Below are positions 39,414 through 41,544 of a DNA stretch of 41,544 nucleotides, in pieces. The stretch comes from an uncultured Clostridia bacterium. GTDB taxonomy: Bacteria > Bacillota > Clostridia > Oscillospirales > Acutalibacteraceae. Under the pieces are notes generated by a model. The model did no database searches, was not told the DNA's origin, and was given only the letters and a program-made list of their open reading frames with translations. The DNA is taken from positions 1 to 41,544 of the forward strand of contig CAJFPJ010000035.1 in the NCBI GenBank assembly GCA_904399395.1, given 5' to 3'. The number at the start of each line of letters is the position of its first letter. Position 1 is the stretch's first letter. The translations under genes and the position numbers were made by a program.

Positions 39414-40400
39414 ATGAGCATTCGCGTAGGTATATTGGGATATGGAAATTTAGGCCGGGGCGTTGAGTGTGCCATCCGGCAGACACCGGATATGGAGCTT
39501 GCAGCTGTTTTCACCCGCCGGTCACCTGATACGGTGCAAATTCTTACAGAAGGAGTTCCTGTGCTTCCGGTGGACCGGGCTCCTTCCATGAGCGATTCCA
39601 TCGACGTTATGATTCTCTGTGGGGGAAGCGCCACCGATTTGCCCACCCAGACGCCTGAATTTGCCCAGTGGTTCAATGTTGTAGATAGTTTTGACACCCA
39701 CGCCCGCATTCCGGAGCACTTTAACGACGTGGATGAGGCCGCCAGAAGAAGCGGGAAGGTGGCTGTTATTTCTGCTGGATGGGATCCGGGGATGTTTTCC
39801 CTCAACCGGCTGTATGGTTCCGCTATTCTGCCGGAAGGCGAGAGCTATACGTTTTGGGGTAAGGGTGTAAGCCAGGGGCATTCTGACGCCATCCGCCGGG
39901 TAGAGGGCGTAAAGGATGCCAGGCAGTATACCATTCCTGTCCAAGCGTCACTAGAGGCAGTGCGGGCCGGAAAAAATCCTGAGCTCACCACCCGCCAGAA
40001 GCACACCCGCGAGTGCTTTGTTGTGGCGGAAGAAGGGGCGGATCTGCAGCGAATCGAGCGTGAGATCAAAACGATGCCCAACTATTTTGATGAGTATGAC
40101 ACCACTGTGCATTTTATTAGCGAAGAAGAGCTGAAAAGAGATCACAGCGGCATTCCTCACGGCGGTTTTGTATTCCGCAGCGGAAAGACCGGCTGGAATA
40201 AGGAACACAACCATATTGTTGAATATTCCTTGAAGTTGGATTCCAACCCGGAATTCACTTCTTCCATTCTGGTGGCCTGCGCCAGAGCTGTTTATCGCCT
40301 TTCTCTGGAGGGGCAAACGGGCTGTAAGACTCTGTTTGATATTCCCCCCGCTTATCTTAGCCCCAAAAGTGGTGAGGAGCTTCGCAGAGAATTGCTTTGA
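39414..40400 (+). CDS. ddh: meso-diaminopimelate D-dehydrogenase
   Basis: The enzyme makes meso-2,6-diaminopimelate from tetrahydrodipicolinate, ammonia and NADPH in one step, for lysine and peptidoglycan synthesis. The 328-residue length is standard. The N-terminal Rossmann motif is VGILGYGNLGRGVE. The family segments VFTRRSPDTV, ILCGGSATDLPTQTPEF and VVDSFDTHARIP are present, with the substrate region SAGWDPGMFSLNRLYGSAIL and WGKGVSQGHSDAIRRVEGV. It has its own promoter, AGGAGGT before the ATG, and a strong terminator, so it is a single-gene unit. Its presence suggests the dehydrogenase branch of lysine synthesis. Other dap genes are not in the window. Confidence 0.95.
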   Translation: MSIRVGILGYGNLGRGVECAIRQTPDMELAAVFTRRSPDTVQILTEGVPVLPVDRAPSMSDSIDVMILCGGSATDLPTQTPEFAQWFNVVDSFDTHARIPEHFNDVDEAARRSGKVAVISAGWDPGMFSLNRLYGSAILPEGESYTFWGKGVSQGHSDAIRRVEGVKDARQYTIPVQASLEAVRAGKNPELTTRQKHTRECFVVAEEGADLQRIEREIKTMPNYFDEYDTTVHFISEEELKRDHSGIPHGGFVFRSGKTGWNKEHNHIVEYSLKLDSNPEFTSSILVACARAVYRLSLEGQTGCKTLFDIPPAYLSPKSGEELRRELL

Positions 40401-40488
40401 TCTGGAAATGCCGGTGATTGTCTATAAGAATAGGATACGCTTGTGACCACGGCGCTACAATGTGTATATCGTATAATTGTATAACAAG

Positions 40489-40525
40489 GCCCAGGTCTGG
40501 ACATGTGTCCGGACCTGGGCTTTTT
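40489..40525 (+). terminator. ddh terminator
   Basis: Arms GCCCAGGTCTGGACA (40489-40503) and TGTCCGGACCTGGGC (40506-40520) pair with one G-U around TG, followed by five Ts. It also separates ddh from the convergent AraC-type gene. Confidence 0.9.
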
Positions 40526-40541
40526 GTGTATCGTTTCTGTT

Positions 40542-41312
40542 TTATGTTTTCCTGTATTCCCGGGGTGTCATGCCGGTTACAGAATGAAACGCTCTGTTAA
40601 AAGTACGCGGGTTGTCAAAACCACTTTCCAGCGCAATTTCCGTTATGGAGAGATTTGTCCGTTTCAGAAGATTTTTGGCATAGTCGGTTCGCAGGCAATT
40701 AACATATTCCCGGAAACCCATTTTGAGGAATGCATTCAGTTCTCGGGAAAGATAGCATTTGCTTACCCCTAATTTTTGTGACAGCCATTGCAGGGTGATA
40801 GGTTGGCGGTAGGCTTCTGCGATACTCTCCATGGCGCGGCCGATAATCGTTGGCTGGGTGTTTTTAGCATCTGTCAGTCCAACGCGGGCGATCGCACCTG
40901 CAAACGCAGCATGCGCCAGGGCTTCCTGCTCTTCCGGCCCTGCGGTGCGCCGCAATCTGTAGAGGGCCTCTAAAACGGAAGAAACATAAGCGGGAACCTC
41001 TGAGGCACGCAGGTAATAGCGCAGGGGACGTTTTCCCTGAATAGAACTGGCCAAAGTTCCCAAAGCGGTTGTTGGAAGAAGCAGCATTAAGTTTTTACAA
41101 TCCGTGCTTTCATAGCTGTGCACCTGATTGGGAAATACAATAAATATGTCTCCCTGTTCAAGTGTGAAGGTCTCATTTTCAACTGTAACGGATACGCTTC
41201 CGGAAAATAGGTACATCATTTCGATTACGATATGCATATGAGGAGGAAAGCGAATATTGGGAAACAGAAAGGCATATACGGAATTCGGTTTGTTTTCATA
41301 AAAGGGGATCAT
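40542..41312 (-). CDS. AraC-family regulator with cupin domain
   Basis: This is a 256-residue protein with an N-terminal cupin: RFPPHMHIVIEMMYLFSGSV, then the TLEQGDIFIVFPNQVHSYES strand, which resembles a sugar-sensing pocket. The C-terminal double helix-turn-helix has ITLQWLSQKLGVSKCYLSRE and LSITEIALESGFDNPRTFNR and closes with GMTPREYRK. No adjacent target is obvious: its neighbour ddh is convergent, and DNA upstream of this gene runs out of the window. The target may therefore lie beyond the right edge. Its own promoter is strong. Confidence 0.88.
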   Translation of the reverse strand: MIPFYENKPNSVYAFLFPNIRFPPHMHIVIEMMYLFSGSVSVTVENETFTLEQGDIFIVFPNQVHSYESTDCKNLMLLLPTTALGTLASSIQGKRPLRYYLRASEVPAYVSSVLEALYRLRRTAGPEEQEALAHAAFAGAIARVGLTDAKNTQPTIIGRAMESIAEAYRQPITLQWLSQKLGVSKCYLSRELNAFLKMGFREYVNCLRTDYAKNLLKRTNLSITEIALESGFDNPRTFNRAFHSVTGMTPREYRKT

Positions 41313-41369
41313 TTACGACACTTCCTCTAAAGTATGAGGCAGATTTCAGGCGATTATTGCCCTACTTGC

Positions 41370-41398
41370 ATTCTACAGAAATATCCTATATGTTTCAA
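41370..41398 (-). promoter_or_regulatory. promoter of the right-end AraC-type gene
   Basis: On the minus strand TTGAAA (41398-41393) and TAGAAT (41375-41370) are 17 bases apart, about 58 bases before the ATG. The remaining DNA to the right edge is AT-rich, and I see nothing else in it. Confidence 0.65.
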
Positions 41399-41544
41399 TG
41401 GGTAATCTGTATATAAATATTCAACAAAAATTGTCTGAAATAAAACATCTATTTACTGGTAATATACATGAGTGAATAGTATAGTAATAGGCAGAAAGAC
41501 TATATTTTTTATTTTTTATCTTGAAAAACTGTACTTTTTCGTTC

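Overview
The window looks like chromosomal DNA of a low-to-mid GC, Gram-positive anaerobe of the class Clostridia, probably a gut Oscillospiraceae/Ruminococcaceae-type bacterium. This is an inference from the gene content: a niacin ECF S-component with its NiaR repressor, a Firmicutes-type citrate synthase, CsoR-controlled CopA, a GH51 arabinofuranosidase, diaminopimelate dehydrogenase, a Gram-positive type RND exporter, AGGAGG-type ribosome binding sites, and TTGACA/TATAAT-type promoters. No rRNA, tRNA, CRISPR array, prophage or intact mobile element was seen. The only mobile-element trace is a decayed IS3-family transposase fossil.

Layout. 1-2.3 kb: a secreted, wall-linked beta-helix surface protein. 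2.3-4.7 kb: a small membrane protein, the NiaR repressor and its likely target niaX, with a candidate operator at the niaX start site. 4.7-5.0 kb: the IS3 fossil. 5.0-9.0 kb: a tightly packed five-gene ABC transporter operon (three polytopic proteins, one ATPase, one membrane-anchored extracytoplasmic protein) that I cannot assign to a named family. 9.1-10.7 kb: citrate synthase. 10.8-11.25 kb: two tiny minus-strand genes. 11.6-14.7 kb: a copper operon in which CopA carries a CopZ-like domain fused to its C-terminus, followed by csoR. 14.9-15.3 kb: a zinc-ribbon membrane protein. 15.6-18.5 kb: an AraC regulator and a GH51 arabinofuranosidase.

18.6-24.0 kb is all minus strand and holds two operons. 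The first is a TTG-started AraC regulator, a MYG1-family protein and an FMN-binding PNPOx-like protein. The second is a radical-SAM DNA-repair protein, its TIGR03915 partner and a HAD phosphatase, with a strong LexA (SOS) box at its promoter. 24.2-25.1 kb: a sigma-like/transmembrane protein of unknown function. 25.4-29.4 kb: an RND exporter and its TetR repressor with a 22-bp operator at the promoter. 29.6-33.1 kb: a MoxR-DUF58-DUF4129 operon. 33.2-34.4 kb: an RlmD-type rRNA methyltransferase lacking the TRAM domain.

34.5-37.8 kb: an MFS transporter, a GNAT acetyltransferase and an unrecognised protein. 37.9-39.2 kb: a frameshifted sodium-dependent (NSS) transporter. 39.3-40.5 kb: ddh. 40.5-41.4 kb: a minus-strand AraC regulator.

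The recurring theme is single-locus autoregulation. In four places (niaX, copA, the RND gene and the SOS operon) a good promoter is followed within a few bases by an inverted repeat that fits the regulator family encoded next door or, for LexA, known from the literature.
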